Part shown: piece by piece, positions 49,310 to 60,949 of the stretch
Position numbering within the stretch: position 1 is the first letter of the stretch
Layout: each line of letters starts with the position of its first letter
Assembly (NCBI GenBank): GCA_947471745.1
Contig: CANJKZ010000539.1
Location: forward strand, 248,001 to 312,000
From: Closterium sp. Naga37s-1
Lineage: Eukaryota; Streptophyta; Zygnematophyceae; Desmidiales; Closteriaceae
Length of the DNA stretch: 64,000 nucleotides
Direction of reading: 5' to 3'
The notes under the pieces: generated by a model
Seen by the model: the letters and a program-made list of their open reading frames with translations, nothing else
Told to the model about the DNA's origin: nothing
Databases searched by the model: none
Made by a program: the position numbers and the translations under genes

Positions 49310-50718
49310 ATGGCGTTCGCTCTAATCCTGCGTTTCGATGCGGAGGGTAGAGCGCTATATTTTTCCACCTGGCTCCTCCGCGCCGAGATGTACCTCCACG
49401 CCTCTTGTACCGACCTGCCTCCTGAGCCTACTGCTGCAGACTGGGAACGCTTTGCTCAGGCCCGTACAGCCCTGTCAGTGTGGCAGTCTTGTGAAGATGC
49501 AGCTCGTATTGCCCTCGGCAGCCTTCTTCGTGAGACTGAGGAAGCCCACTTCAGTCAGGTTCGATATGCCAATGATTGTTTTGATGTGATTGAGACTTGT
49601 TACTCCACTTCCTCCTCCGCCTCTCTTGGTTAACTATTCATGCCGTTTTTGTTTCCCGGCCTAGGAGTGGTTGCTTGTACTGCCCACCTTGTCACCCACC
49701 TGCGCTCGCTTGACGCTAGCTACCGTGCTGCTTGTACCGAGGCTGAGCTTGCAGCCCCCCCCCCCCGCCCATGCACATCACTATTCACTCCATAGTCACA
49801 AGCCTCCCTGACCGCCTTGCACCTCTACGGGCGCGCTTCTTTGGAAGCACCCTTGTGCGCTCACTATCAAGGTCCTTGAGACATCTCTCAAGGACATCGA
49901 GAGCAACATCCACTGTGTTGCCTTCGCTTCTGCCGCCGTAGTTCCCCCGCTCTTTCAGGGGTGTATTGTCCCACACCTCCCCACCTTCACTGCTTCTCTT
50001 GCCTCTACTGCGTCTCCTGCTTCTGACAATACTACAGCCGTGTACGACGCTACTGGGCGGGCTCGAGGCAGGGGAGGCAAGGAAGTGGGGAAGGGTGGTG
50101 GTGGCGGTGGTGGCGGAGGGGGTGGCGGAGGCAGTGGCGGTACTAGTGCGTCTAGTGGAGGCGGCACCGGAGGTGGTACTGGGCCTACAGGCCCGACGGG
50201 TTGGGTGCTGAACCAGCTGGTTGGTACACAGCACAGCAGCAGCAGCCACAGCAAGGATAGCAGCAGTACAAGCAGGGAGAACCGCAGCAGCATGTTCAGC
50301 GGCAGGTTCAGCAACAGTGAGGACCTGGTGGACCAGGGAGCGCTGGACGTGGCGGTGGCCCACCAAGATGGACGTCCCATGGTGTCGCCCCTACTCCCTG
50401 CCCGTACTCGTCAGGGTACCCTCAGATTGGTACTCGTCAGGGTGCCCCCTGTGGCCACCTTCACCCTCCGGGTCAGTGCTTTGCGCAGCTCATGGACCGC
50501 CTCCGCGCACAGTATGGATTTAGCCCCGCTACGGATTGGGCCCTGCTGGCTCGCTCCCTTGGTGCGGCCATGTTTGACATGTCTGCGGTAGAGGTGCTTG
50601 ATGCCTTGTGATCTGCTTCTGTGATGTATGCCGATGTTGACTATAATGCGGCTGGATCTGTTTTCTTGCGTGTTCGTAGCCTATGATCCTTGCCTATTGC
50701 TATTGTAGGTGCTTGTGC
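49310..50718 (+). pseudogene. C3 gag
   Basis: ATG 49310 in the context GCCATGG begins MAFALILRFDAEGRALYFST, the family C Gag opening. A TAA at 49631-49633 ends it early. The same frame continues with LFPGLGVVACTAHLVTHLRS. A run of 12 C residues (49755-49766) lies at the position of the family C frameshift. HITIHSIVTSLPDRLAP follows in another frame. Then come a glycine tract (50095-50160), Gln-rich sequence, and a motif with C, 16 residues, CGHLHPPGQC near 50395-50480. The end (MYADVDYNAAGSVFLRV) matches family C Gag C-termini. C4 is inserted after it. Confidence 0.7.
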
Positions 50719-50849
50719 TGTCAAACATTGTATGTTTACATTGTGTAGGCTATAGTGGGTTTAGCCTTAGGGGGTACAACAAACTTAGGGTTTCCTACTT
50801 GTACCCACTTTCTACTAGTTTCATTCATTCTCGTTCTTACTTTGTAACA
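50719..50849 (+). repeat. 5' LTR of C4
   Basis: 131 bp, TGTCAAACATTG to TTTGTAACA. Confidence 0.95.
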
Positions 50850-50863
50850 TGGTATTACGAGCC
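50850..50863 (+). promoter_or_regulatory. Primer binding site of C4
   Basis: TGGTATTACGAGCC after the LTR; TGGTAT and GAGC match the initiator-Met site, with changed bases between them. Confidence 0.75.
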
Positions 50864-51474
50864 TAGGTAGTAACCTAGGACCGAACGTTGGGCCCACCGT
50901 TCCGCTAGAAGCGCCCTCGAGCGCCGTATCTCCTTAGCGCCCTCGAGCGCCTCTCTTCTAGCCCGCCCTCGTGCGCCTCTCTTCCTCCTGCTGCCCGTGC
51001 GTAGCTCGCTAGTGCCGCGCGCGGCCTTTTCTTTTAGCGCGCGTAGCCCGCTAGCGGCCCGCGCGCGACCGTTTTTTAAGCGCGCGCCGACCCCTAGCCG
51101 CCCGCGCGACCGTCGCCGCCCACGAGCAGCCCCCCTAGCCGCCCGTCGACCGCCGCCCAGAGCGTCGCAGCCCGCCCTTAGGCCACCGCGACACCCCTCT
51201 AGGCCGCCGCCGGCGCGCTAGTCAGACCCGCGCTACAGCCGCCCACGCGCACGCCCCCCGTCGCGCACCGCCGCGTAGCCCAGTCCGAGCCGAGCCGCGC
51301 CGCCCGAACCGAGCCGCGCCGCCCGAACCGAGCCGCGCCGCCCGAACCGAACCGCGCCGCCCGAACCGCGCCGCGCCGCCCTACTGTGCCCCACCAACTA
51401 CCACTACTGCTACAGTTGCTACTACTACTCCTGCTACTGCTACTACTGCTTCTACTACTGCTGCTACTACAACT
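50864..51474 (+). other. C4 GC-rich untranslated leader
   Basis: Contains GCGCCCTCGAGCGCC-type units (50900-50985) and a 20 bp-type array CCGAGCCGCGCCGCCCGAA at about 51280-51380, then ACTACTGCT runs before the Gag ATG. No gene. Confidence 0.7.
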
Positions 51475-51987
51475 ATGGCTAGTCCCTCTGTACTAGCTTT
51501 CGATGCTGAGGGCCGCCCACTGAAGTTTGAGACCTGGCTCGATGACCTGCACCTATTCCTCCAGCTCACTGCCAAGGAGGATATCTCACTGTACGATCAC
51601 GCGCTAGGCCATGCTGCTGCCCCTGCTGCTACTGCTGACAGTACTGCCCGTTCACAGTGGCAGACTCGTGACGCCCACACACGCTTCGCTATTCGCAACT
51701 CCCTGCCGATCGATGAGCGTGAGCACTTTGGCCAGCACAAAACAGCACAGGCACTGTATACTGCTGTAGTGGCACGCTACTCCTCACCTGACTCTGCTGC
51801 GCTAGGCCGTCTCTCGCTCCCCTACCTGTTCCCCGACCTGTCCGCTTTCTCCACAGTCGCTGACCTCATCACGCACCTCCGCACTAGTGAGGCCCGCTTC
51901 CGTGCCGCTATGCCCGCTGAGTTTCTTGCCACCCACCCCCCCCCCGCTCTGGCTCACTCTCTACCACCTGGTCACCCGTCTCCCTGA
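51475..51987 (+). CDS. C4 Gag N-terminal frame, 170 codons
   Basis: ATG 51475 (context ACTATGG) begins MASPSVLAFDAEGRPLKFET. The frame contains LDDLHLFLQLTAKEDISLYD, SLPIDEREHFGQHKTAQALY and LPYLFPDLSAFSTVADLIT, the capsid-like part of family C Gag. A run of ten C residues at 51936-51945 lies near its end, and it stops at TGA 51987 after LAHSLPPGHPSP. The rest of Gag (LTLYHLVTRLPDSLRAV) is in the +1 frame. Length and stop position equal those of C1 and C5. The N-terminal frame itself is intact. Confidence 0.78.
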   Translation: MASPSVLAFDAEGRPLKFETWLDDLHLFLQLTAKEDISLYDHALGHAAAPAATADSTARSQWQTRDAHTRFAIRNSLPIDEREHFGQHKTAQALYTAVVARYSSPDSAALGRLSLPYLFPDLSAFSTVADLITHLRTSEARFRAAMPAEFLATHPPPALAHSLPPGHPSP

Positions 51988-54870
51988 CTCTCTTCGTGCG
52001 GTCAGGGACCTCTTCCTTGCTCGCTGCCCCACTGAGCTCACCGTTGACCTGCTCGAGAAGGAACTGCTTGCAACTGAGACTAGCATAGTCGCTGTAGCTT
52101 CCTCTCGTGGCGACCCCCGCACTCCTTTCTTCGAGGGGTGTTCCCCTTCCCCCCTTCTCCCCTCTGTCGCCTCTGCTGCTGCTGTGGACCTCCTTGGTAC
52201 TGAGCAGGTCGGGACTGCGTCCGCTCCGAGCTGGCGCCGCAGCGGCAAGGGCAAAGGGGGCAAGGGAGGTGGAGGTGACGGCAGGGGAGGCGGTGGTGGG
52301 GGCGGTGGCGGCGGTGGGGGCGGTGGCGGGACTGGAGGGGCTAGTGGCAGCGGTGGGGGTGGTGGCGGCAGCAGCGGAGGAGGTGGCCGGGGTGGGGGCG
52401 GTGGTTGGGGTGGCGGTGGACGCGGAGGCGGCAGGGGTGGTGGTGGTCGAGGTGGTGGCGGCGGCGGTGGTGGTCGTGGAGGCGCTGGCGGTGGCCAGAG
52501 CCAGCAGCACACTCCGTCGTCCCAGGAGCTTCGTGAGTGGTACTCTCAGCACGGGGGGGGGGGGGGTGGCCTTAGCTGCACGTACGTCATCCGCACTGGT
52601 GACCGCACTGGCCAGACGTGTGGAAGGGCGCACACCGCGCAGCGCTGCTTCTCCCGCCTTGACGACGCTTGGCGCACTCAGTTCCCTACTGCCACTGAGC
52701 TGCCCCGCTGGGCTGACCTGATGAAGAAGAACATTGATATCTATGCTCTTGACTTTGATGCTATTCTCACTGCCATGTATGTGTTGTCTACTAGTGGAGA
52801 GGGTGCTCAGTACCTGCGTGTTCCGCCCGACCCGGGCATTCGGACCAGTGAGGCTGCCGCTCTAGGTGCTAGTGCGTCTGTTGCCCTAGGTGCTGGTGAG
52901 GCTGCCGCTCCAGGTACTCGCGTGTCTACTGCCCCAGGTACTGGTGAGGCTGCTGCTCTAGGTGCTACTGAGTCTGCGCCCCCTGGTACTGAGTCTACTG
53001 AGGCACTGCACACCTTCACACTGGACTCAGGTGCTTCTCGCTGTTTCTTTCGTGACCGCACTGCCCTTGAGCAGCTTGCTCGGCCAGTTGCTGTCTCCCT
53101 CGCTGACCCCTCTGGGGTTCGGTCATTGCGACCTCCTCCACTGTCCTTCCTTTTCCTGCGGTTCCGTCGGGCACACTGTCAGGTCTCCACCTCCCCTCGT
53201 TCTCTACGAACTTGGTGGCGGGTTGTGCGCTCCAGGACGGGGGTGTCCACCAGTTCACCCCTGCCTACGAGCGCGTGACACACTGCACGTGTGCTCGGAC
53301 GGGCCGTCACCTGGCTACCTTCACTAGGCAGCCGGGGTCGGACCTGTACACACTGACCACTGAGTCCCCTCAGGTAGCTACGTCTGCGTCTGCGTCAGGT
53401 CAGCTGTCGGCCCCCTGCTCGTGTCGCTCTCTAGCGCACGAGACCGTCCTCTGGCACCACCGCCTTGGTCACCCGTCTGTGCAGCGCCTTCGTGCCATGC
53501 ACAAACGGTACCTTGTCTCTGGTCTTCCCCGGGTACTCCCTCCCCTCCCACCCTCGCCTGCTCCTCCCTGTCTTCCTTGTGTCGAGGGGCGGCAGCGCGC
53601 CGCTCCTCACTCCTCCTCGTTTCCCCCGACGACTGCTCCCTTGCAGACGCTCCACATGGACGTGTGGGGCCCAGCCCGCGTCCGTGGACAGGGTCAGGAG
53701 AGGTACTTCCTGATCGTTGTTGACGACTACTCGCGCTACACTACGGTCTTCCCCTTGCGCACCAAGGGTGAGGTCCCTGATGTTTTGATCCCTTGGATCC
53801 GCGCTTCTCGTCTCCAGCTCAGCGAGCCGTTCCGCTCGGACTTTCCTGTCCTGCGTCTGCACTCTGACAGAGGTGGTGAGTTCTCCTCCGATCTCTTGGC
53901 AGCCTAGTGTGCGGGGCACGGCATCCGCCAGTCGTTCACGCTTCCGGCCTCTCCACAGCAGAATGGGGTTGCTGAGCGCCGCATTGGCTTGGTCATGGAG
54001 GTCGCTCGTACCTCCTTGATCCATGCGGCTGCCCCCCACTTTCTGTGGCCGTTTGCGGTCCGGTACGCTGTGCATCAGCTCAAACTCTGGCCCCGTGTCT
54101 CCTTACCGGAGACCTCGCCCACACTGCTGTGGACGGGGGAGGTTGGCGATGCGTCGCGTTTCCGGGTCTGGGGATCTCGAGCATTTGTCCGCGATACGTC
54201 CGCGGACAAGCTCTCCTCCCGCGCTGTTCCTTGTGTCTTCCTTGGCTTTGTCCCGGACGCGTCTGGTTGGCAGTTTTACCACGCCACCTCGCGCCGTGTC
54301 CTGCCCTCTCAGGACGTCACTTTTGACGAGTCGGTGCCCTACTACCGCCTCTTCCCCTACCGCACTGCCCCGCTCCCCCCCCCACCTCTCTTCTTCGCGC
54401 CAGGTGCTGCTGTGGTAGACCCCCTCCCCCCTCAGGGTGCCGCTCCCTCAGGTGTGTCCCAGGTAGACCCGGTTGAGCCTGTCGAGGTAGCTGTCGACTC
54501 TCGTCCTGCTAGAGGTGCTGAGCCTGAGCGTGCGGAGCCTGGGGGTGCGGAGCCTGGGGGTGCGGAGCCTGGGGTTGCGGAGTCTGGGGGTGCTGAGCCT
54601 AGGGGTGCGGAGCCTGCGGGTGCTGAGTCTGCAGGTGCTGAGTCTGGGGGTGCTGAGTCTGGGGGTGCTGAGCCTGGGAGTGCTACACCTGGAGGAGCTC
54701 TCTCCTCACAGCAGTTGCGTGAGTGGTACTTACAGTACTGCAGCCTCAGGAGGGGTGCTTCTGGAGCTAGGAGTGCTGCTGGAGCTGGTGCTAGTGCTTC
54801 CCCTCCTAGGCGGGAGCTGCCCTCTCCCCAGCGGCTCCGAGAGTGGTACGCTCGGCGCTGCAGTCTCCGG
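51946..54870 (+). pseudogene. C4 Gag C-terminus, protease, GAG-pre-integrase and integrase
   Basis: In the +1 frame: VTRLPDSLRAVRDLF, a long glycine tract (52255-52490), QELREWY and CX13CX3HX4C near 52578-52644. FALDFDAILTAMY-type sequence and the protease FTLDSGASRCFFRD near 53020 follow. A one-base loss near 53117 (after DPSGG/V) moves to the frame 53212-53907, with LHLPSFSTNLVAG-like sequence, WHHRLGHPSVQRLRAMHKR and CLPCVEGRQRAAP. Integrase has HMDVWGP near 53655 and LHSDRGGEFSS near 53862. A TAG at 53905-53907 stands where relatives have Tyr or Phe, and the same frame goes on with GIRQSFTLPAS, QQNGVAERRIG and YAVHQLKLWP. The frame shifts again near 54870 inside the linker. All three integrase acidic residues are present. 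Confidence 0.85.
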
Positions 54871-56254
54871 AGTGGAGACAGGTGCTGGTACTGCTGGCGC
54901 TGCTGGAGGCGCTGCTGCTGCTGGAGCTGCTGGAGGTGCTGCTGCTACTGGCGGTCCTCCTGGCGCTACTGGAGGTGCTGCTGGTGCTGGAGCTGCTGGA
55001 GGTGCTGGTGCTGCTGGAGGTGCTGGTGCTGCTGACGCTGCTGGAGGTGCTGCTGCTACTGGTGATGCTGCTGGTGCTACTGGAGCTGCTGGAGGTGCTG
55101 GTGCTACTGACGCTGCTGGAGGTGCTGCTGCTGCTGGTGGTGCTGCTGGTGCTGCTGGAGCTGCTGGAGGTGCTGAGTCTGAGTCTGTCGCTGGCGGTGC
55201 TGCAAGCGCTGCTGGAGCTGCTGGAGGTGCTCGTACTGGAGGTACTGGAGCTACTGGGACTGGGCCTGCTGAGGGGGTTGGAGCTGGAGGTGCTGAGCGG
55301 CCGCGGCCGTACTACGTTCCACTCCTTCAGCAGGTTCTTGGTCTCCCGCCCTCTACTGTTCCTACTCCTCCCCTACTGAGTCCACCACCTGTCCAGTCAC
55401 AGTCACAGTTACAGCCTGCCTCTCCACTGCCTGGTCCTTCTCCTTACACTGCGCAGACGGGTAGTCTTACTGAGCGTCGTGAGCCTGAGTCTCGTCCTCC
55501 GTCGCCTGAGTCTAGTCCAGCATCGCCTGAGTCGCGTCCAGAGTCGCCTGTCCGCGCTGTCCGCGCTGGTCGTCGTGCTCCGCGTCAGCGTCCTCCTCCT
55601 GTCCTTGGCACTCACTATATGACCCTGCGTCCTTCCACTGCTCCACAGCGCGTCCCTCTGCCGTCTCCTCCTGCGTCCTCTCTTCCTGACGTTGCTGACC
55701 CGCCGTCAGACCTTACTCGTGCTGCCAGTCCTATTGTCGCGTGTCTCCTTGCCACTGTTGTCACTGACCCTACCTTTGAGTCCTCTGCTGCGTCTGCTCT
55801 AGTCGCTGAGCTTGTTGACTTTGCTGTCGCCTGTCGTCTAGACTACGCCGCTAGCCTTGTTGCTGAGTCTGAGTCTGTCTGTCCTCCGTCCGTCGGGGGT
55901 GAGTGTGCTCTTGGCACGGACGTCCTTGAGGACAGACAAGAGGAGTTTGAGTGCTTTGCTGCTGCTTTACCTCATCTCGTGTCCATGCTGATTGCCCCTG
56001 AGGGAGACCCGGATGCACCAGACATCCCGACCCCACGCTCCTACGCAGAGGCGATGGAGGGTCCCTACTCCTCTCAGTGGCAGACAGCCATGGACGCAGA
56101 GATGGCTTCCTGGAAGTCCACAGGCACCTACGTCGACGAGGTTCCCCCACCTGGGGCGAACATCGTCAGTGGCATGTGGATTTTCAGGGTGAAGCGGCCG
56201 CCGGGTTCTCCGCCTGTCTTCAAGGCGCGTTACGTTGCACGAGGCTTCAGTTAG
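54515..56254 (+). pseudogene. C4 linker and start of RT
   Basis: In this frame the region before about 54860 is out of phase with the upstream polyprotein. From SGVETGAGTAGAAGGAAA (54850) it is the Gly/Ala linker (54890-55280), then RPRPYYVPLLQQVLGLP, TERREPESRPPSPES and VLGTHYMTLRPSTAPQR. DLTRAASPIVACLLATVV and LEDRQEEFECFAAALPHL follow. RT starts at SYAEAMEGPYSSQWQTAMDA and runs to VARGFS, where TAG at 56252-56254 replaces the Gln of C1. This copy has the full linker that C1 has lost. Confidence 0.82.
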
Positions 56255-57604
56255 CGAGAGGGAGTTGACTTCTTCCAGACCTTCTCCCCGACCCCGAAGA
56301 TGACCACTCTTCGGGTTCTGCTGCACGTTGCCGCTCAGCGTGACTACGAGCTCCACTCTCTTGACTTCAGCACTGCTTTCCTACAGGGCAGCCTGCACGA
56401 GGAGATCTGGCTGCGCCGCCCACCTGGCTTCACTGGGTCATTCCCTCCTGGTACCCAGTGGAGCCTCAGGCGGCCAGTCTACGGTCTCCGACAGGCACCC
56501 CGTGAGTGGCACGACACACTGAGGACTACTCTTGCTGCTCTTGGGTTTGCTCCTTCTACTGCTGACCCATCGCTGTTTCTACGCACCGACACCACTCTGC
56601 CGCCGTTCTACGTTCTTGTGTACGTAGACGACTTGGTCTTTGCTACTGCTGACACTGAGGCACTCGCCCACGTGAAGTCGGAGCTGCAGAAGAGACACAC
56701 GTGCACAGACCTGGGTGAGCTGACAAGCTATCTTGGCTTGCGGATCACCCGGGACAGAGCACAGCGCACCATCACCTTGACTCAGTCACACATGGCGCAG
56801 CAGGTCCTTCAGCGCTTCCGCTTCACGTACTCCTCGCCTCAGCCCACTCCTCTGCCTACCGGTCACTCGCTCTCAGCTCTGCCTTCGGATGAGTCCGTAG
56901 AGCCGAGTGGCCCGTATCCAGAGCTTGTGGGCTGCCTCATGTACCTGATGACCTGCACTCGACCTGACCTTGCATACCCTCTTAGCATCCTAGCACGCTA
57001 TGTCGCTCCTGGCCGTCACCGGAAGGAGCACATGGATGCCGCTAAGAGGGTGTTGCGCTACTTGTGCAGTACGTCGGGCATGGGGCTTGTGCTTGGAGGA
57101 CGGCGCGACGTTGTCCTCACTGGACACTCAGACGCTTCTTGGGCTGACGACCAGGCTACTCAGCGGTCGTCTCAGGGTTACACCTTCAGCCTTGGCTCTG
57201 GCTCAGTTTCTTGGCGTTTTACACGCTCATCTTCAGTTCTCGGCTCCAGTTGTGAGGCTGAGATCTACGCCACAGCCATGGCTGCACAGGAGCTACGCTG
57301 GCTCACCTACCTGCTGACCGACCTGGGAGAGCGGCCTCGTTCTCCTCCAGTGCTGTACGTCGACAACAAGGCCGCCCTTGCCTTGTAACAGGAGCACAGA
57401 CTGGAGCACAGAACGAAGCACATCGCTCTGCGCTACTTCCTTGCTCGAGAGCTGCAGCAGCGTGGTCAGCTTCGTCTTACCTACGTGGCCACTCGGGCCA
57501 ACACTGCTGATGTGTTCACCAAGGCGCTTCAGCCTTGTGACCATCAGCGTTTCTGTACTATTCTAGGACTTGTGCCTACTCTCCCTCACTTGCTCACTTC
57601 TTGA
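56255..57604 (+). pseudogene. C4 RT core and RNase H
   Basis: The same frame as the preceding RT start, after the TAG. It has REGVDFFQTFSPTPKMTTLR, FSTAFLQGSLHEEIWLRRP, VYGLRQAPREWHDTL, YVDD near 56620 and the RNase H HSDASWADD and SCEAEIY. A TAA at 57386-57388 replaces the Cys in LALCQEH of C1. QEHRLEHRTKHIALRYFLAR and ADVFTKALQ follow to TGA 57602-57604. The catalytic residues of RT are intact. Confidence 0.88.
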
Positions 57605-57837
57605 CTCTGTTTGTACTGTGATCTCTATATATATACCTGCATGCTTACACTTGCTAGGTTGTGATCACTGTACCTCTTGTTATATTATCAAACTGCATGT
57701 GAACTGGTCTTGTGACCACTTGCTTGTGCTCAGAATTTGTGTGGTATCCTTGAGATCCACCCTGAGCTTGTTTTGCTTTGCCTTGCTTTGACTGGTCTTG
57801 TGACCCCTTGTTCTCCCCCACTTAGCCTATGGGGGTG

Positions 57838-57968
57838 TGTCAAACATTGTATGTTTACATTGTGTAGGCTATAGTGGGTTTAGCCTTAGGGGGTACAACA
57901 AACGTAGGGTTTCCTACTTGTACCCACTTTCTACTAGTTTCATTCATTCTCGTTCTTACTTTGTAACA
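57838..57968 (+). repeat. 3' LTR of C4
   Basis: 131 bp with one substitution relative to the 5' copy (AAACGTAGG against AAACTTAGG), followed by TGTGC. Confidence 0.95.
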
Positions 57969-57973
57969 TGTGC

Positions 57974-58430
57974 TTCCAGTCTAGGTGCTTGTGCAGCTAC
58001 TAGCCCAGGTGTACCTACGGCTGCCACGTCGCTCTTCTTCACGCTGGACTCTGGAGCGTCTCAATGCTTCTTCCGCGACCACACGACTGTCACACCGCTT
58101 CGTGCTCCGGTTCCAGTTGCACTGACTAATCCTACTTCAGGACCAGCAGTTGCCCGCAGCTTTACCACCCTCCCGTGGCCGGCTGTCCCCTCTGGTGTCC
58201 TCACTGGTCACCACATCCCCACGTTCTCCAGGAACTTGGTGGGTGTTGGACCCCTCGGTGTTGGCACCTGATTTCCTCCGCACGAGTGTGTTGCGACCTG
58301 CACCGACGGTGCCTATGGGACTACTCTGGCCACATTTCGCCGCGAGCTCCGCTCATGCCTCTTCACACTATACACCGCGTCTCCCCATGTATTTGCGTCT
58401 GGTCAGGTAGATGCGTCTGGTCAGGTTGCT
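57974..58430 (+). pseudogene. C3 protease
   Basis: The frame reads FFTLDSGASQCFFRD near 58037 and TPLRAPVPVALTNPTSGPAV, the family C protease, ending at TGA 58271 within the region equivalent to STNLVAG. Another frame continues the equivalent of HCTCxRTGR. It joins the C3 gag at 50718 once C4 is removed. Confidence 0.75.
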
Positions 58431-59625
58431 GTGTCATGCTCCTCTCAAGCACTCACCCACCCGACAATCGTATGGCACCACCGTCTTGGTCACACGTCCC
58501 TCCCACGCCTCCGTCACATGTTTAGCCTCCGTCTTGTCTCACGTCTCCCGCTCGTGTTTGCGTCGCTCCCTCTTTCGACTGCGTCGCGGAGCACTCCTTG
58601 CATCGACGGTAGTCTGCGTGCCACTCCTCACTCCTCCTCCCTTTGCCCGACCACCGCGCCCTTCCAGGCTCTCCCCTTGGACGCGTGGGGCCCCGCCCCT
58701 CGCCCTGGGCCTGGGGGAGACAGCTTCTTCCTGGTGGTCGTTGACGAATTCTCTCGCTACACCACGGTGTTGGTAGAAGTATGACGTAACTTCTACCTTG
58801 GTCTGGTGGTTGCCTGCCACTAGTGCTACACGTGGTAGTCGTGCCCTCTATCTTCACTCCGACCGTAGGGGTGAGTTTCGCTCCGGCGTGCTCGCCAGGT
58901 TCTGTCGCAAGCTGGGCATCACTCAGTCTTGGATGTTTCCGGAGTCTCCACAGCAGAATGGGGTTGCTGGGCGCCGCATAGGCTTGGTCACGGAGATCGC
59001 CCCCACCTCCATGGTCCATGCCCGTGCGCCCCATTTTCTGTGGCCCTACGCAGTTCGCTACGCCGCCCACCAGCTGAACCTCTGGCCTTGTGTCTCACGG
59101 CCAGAGGCTTCACCGACCAGTCTTTGGACCGGGTCCCCTGGTGTTGTGTCAGAGTTTCGTGTCAGGGGCTGCCTTGCGCATGTACGCGATACCTCTACGG
59201 ATAAGCTCTCGGCTCGCACCCTTCCCAGTGTCTTCTTTGGTTTTCCGGTGGACACCCCTGACTTCACGTTTTCCCACCCGCCCCTCCACCGGTTCCTCGA
59301 CTCCGGTGACATCTCCTTTGACGAGTCAGTGTCCTACTACGCCTGCTACCCCCACCAAGGCCCACCGGTTCCCCCCCCTCCCATCTTCCTTGCTCCCACT
59401 CCTCCTCCTGGTCCTGCTCCTCCGGTACACCCCCCACCCAGGTCCTGCCCCATCAGGTGTGTCTCACGCTACCCCTCTCCTCTCCGTAGCACGTCAAATG
59501 TCGTCTCTTTCCCCGCAGTCATCCTCGCAGTCACCGCAGCAGCCTTCGCCACTACCGCGACATGTTGTAATGGACTCTGGGGGTGTTGGTGCTGGAGGCA
59601 CGAACGCTGGAGGTGCTGGTTCTAA
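58431..59625 (+). pseudogene. C3 GAG-pre-integrase and integrase
   Basis: IVWHHRLGHTSLPRLRHMF near 58467 and CIDGSLRATPHSSS form the GAG-pre-integrase. Integrase starts LPLDAWGPAP (first Asp, near 58675), then VVVDEFSRYTTV, and breaks near 58784. The frame 58798-59625 has LYLHSDRRGEFRS (second Asp) and SPQQNGVAGRRIG, where the catalytic Glu is Gly. LWPYAVRYAAHQLNLWPCVS and later blocks follow. The enzyme would be inactive. Confidence 0.8.
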
Positions 59626-60555
59626 GGGTGCTGGAGCTGGGGGTGCTGGCAATGGAGGTGCTAGTTCTGGGGGTGCTGGAGCTGGAGGTGTTGACACTGG
59701 AGTTGCTACTTCTGGGGGTGCTGGAGCTGGGGGCGCAGACACTGAAGGTGCTTGTCCTGGGGTGCTGGAGATGGAGGTGCCGGCACTGGAGGTGCTAATT
59801 CTGGAGTTGTAGGTGCTGGCGCTAGAGTTGCTAGTTCTGAGGGGGATGGAGCTGGAGGCGCTGCTACTGCGGTGCCTACTCTGCCTCCCCACCGCTAACC
59901 GACGCGTTACCAGGCTCTTCATCGACTTGAGCGCGAGGAGCAAGAGAGGTTAGCGCAGGAGAGGCTGGAGCTGGAGCAGCAGCACCGGCAGCCGCGGACG
60001 GCGCAGCCGTCACTTCTGCAGCAAGTGTTCCCACCTGTGAGTGGCCTTCGGGCCCTTGGTCTCCCTTCCTCTCCTCTGGACCACTCACCGCCTCCTACTA
60101 CACACGGCCTTCCTCCTTCGGACTCATCTCCGGCTGTGTTTTGTCCTCCTCGGTCACAGCCGCCTCCTCCTATTGTCCCGCACACTTGGTCCACTCGTTG
60201 TCCCCCGGGTGCTCGTGCCTCGTCTCCTGTCCAGGACCTCCGTTCTGTCTTGTTTCATACTAATCCTCCTCGTTCTCCGCCTTAGTTTGTTCTCTCGTCT
60301 CCTCTTGCGGCCTCCTCTCACCCTATCAGTGACTACTACAGTACTGCTCGTCCTGTTGTATCATGTGTTCTCGCCTCTCTTGTCACTGACACCACCGCCT
60401 CTCCGTCGTTTGTCTCGGCTCTTGTTGCCGATGTCTCTGACTTTGCCGCCACCCGCCGCCTTGACTACGCCACCCGCGGAATCGTTGCCTATCCTCTGTC
60501 CGCCGGGGGTGAGTCTGCCTTTGGCTGTGACGTCATAGAGGACAGACAGTTTGAG
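59626..60555 (+). pseudogene. C3 linker
   Basis: Gly/Ala-coding repeats (59580-59870) with GGTGCTGGAGCTGGGGG-type units, then sequence corresponding to the RT-proximal linker. Frames 60041-60538 and 60025-60285 are partly aligned with it. No domain is recognisable, and several stops are present. Confidence 0.55.
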
Positions 60556-60949
60556 TTGGAGTTTTGGGCAGTCGCTTCTCCCCATCTCGACTCCATACTG
60601 CTAGCCCCTGAGGGAGACCCCGACGCCCTTGACATACCGACTCCTCACACGTACCGTGAGGCAGTGTCAGGGCAGTGGGCCTCTCAGTGGATAGCGGCCA
60701 TGGACTCAGAGATGGCGTCTTCGAGATCCACATGCACTTACGTCGACGCGACTGGAGGGCATAGTGAAGCACGTCGACGTGAGGTACTTTCTACTGCGAG
60801 AGCTGCAGCGACGCGACCAGACACGTTTGGACTTTGTGGCCTCAGCGGCCACCACTGCAGGCATCTTCACCAAGGCCCTTCCGCCTGGTGACCACCACAG
60901 GTTCTGTATGCAGCTAGGCCTTCTTGAGGCAGGCCCTCGGTTGTTGTAG
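60556..60949 (+). pseudogene. C3 remnant of RT start joined to RNase H end
   Basis: The frame 60556-60891 begins FWAVASPHLDSILLAPEGDP, AREAV-type TYREAVSGQWASQW and AAMDSEMASSRSTCTYVDA, the first about 60 residues of copia RT with its leader. At about 60750 it is joined to KHVDVRYFLLRELQRRDQT and AGIFTKALPPGDHHRFC, the end of RNase H (60764-60949, another frame). The whole RT core and most of RNase H are deleted. Confidence 0.8.

Larger units (their letters stand above)
50719..57968 (+). mobile_element. Copia element C4, complete with both LTRs
   Basis: This 7250 bp element has 131 bp LTRs (50719-50849 and 57838-57968, one difference), a perfect target duplication TGTGC (50714-50718 and 57969-57973), a primer site and a polypurine tract (CCTATGGGGGTG before 57838). 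It is inserted in the C3 Gag-protease region in the same orientation. All domains are present in order, but the reading frame is broken by at least three stops and two shifts beyond the conserved C-run shift. Confidence 0.95.

Noticed and set aside
15124..57388. Reassignment of TAG to Gln, as in some green algae
   Set aside because: Four stops fall at Gln, but others fall at Arg (10647), Tyr or Phe (53905) and Cys (57386, TAA), and the intact D1 frame has no internal TAG. Decay by C-to-T change is the simpler reading. Host genes would settle it.
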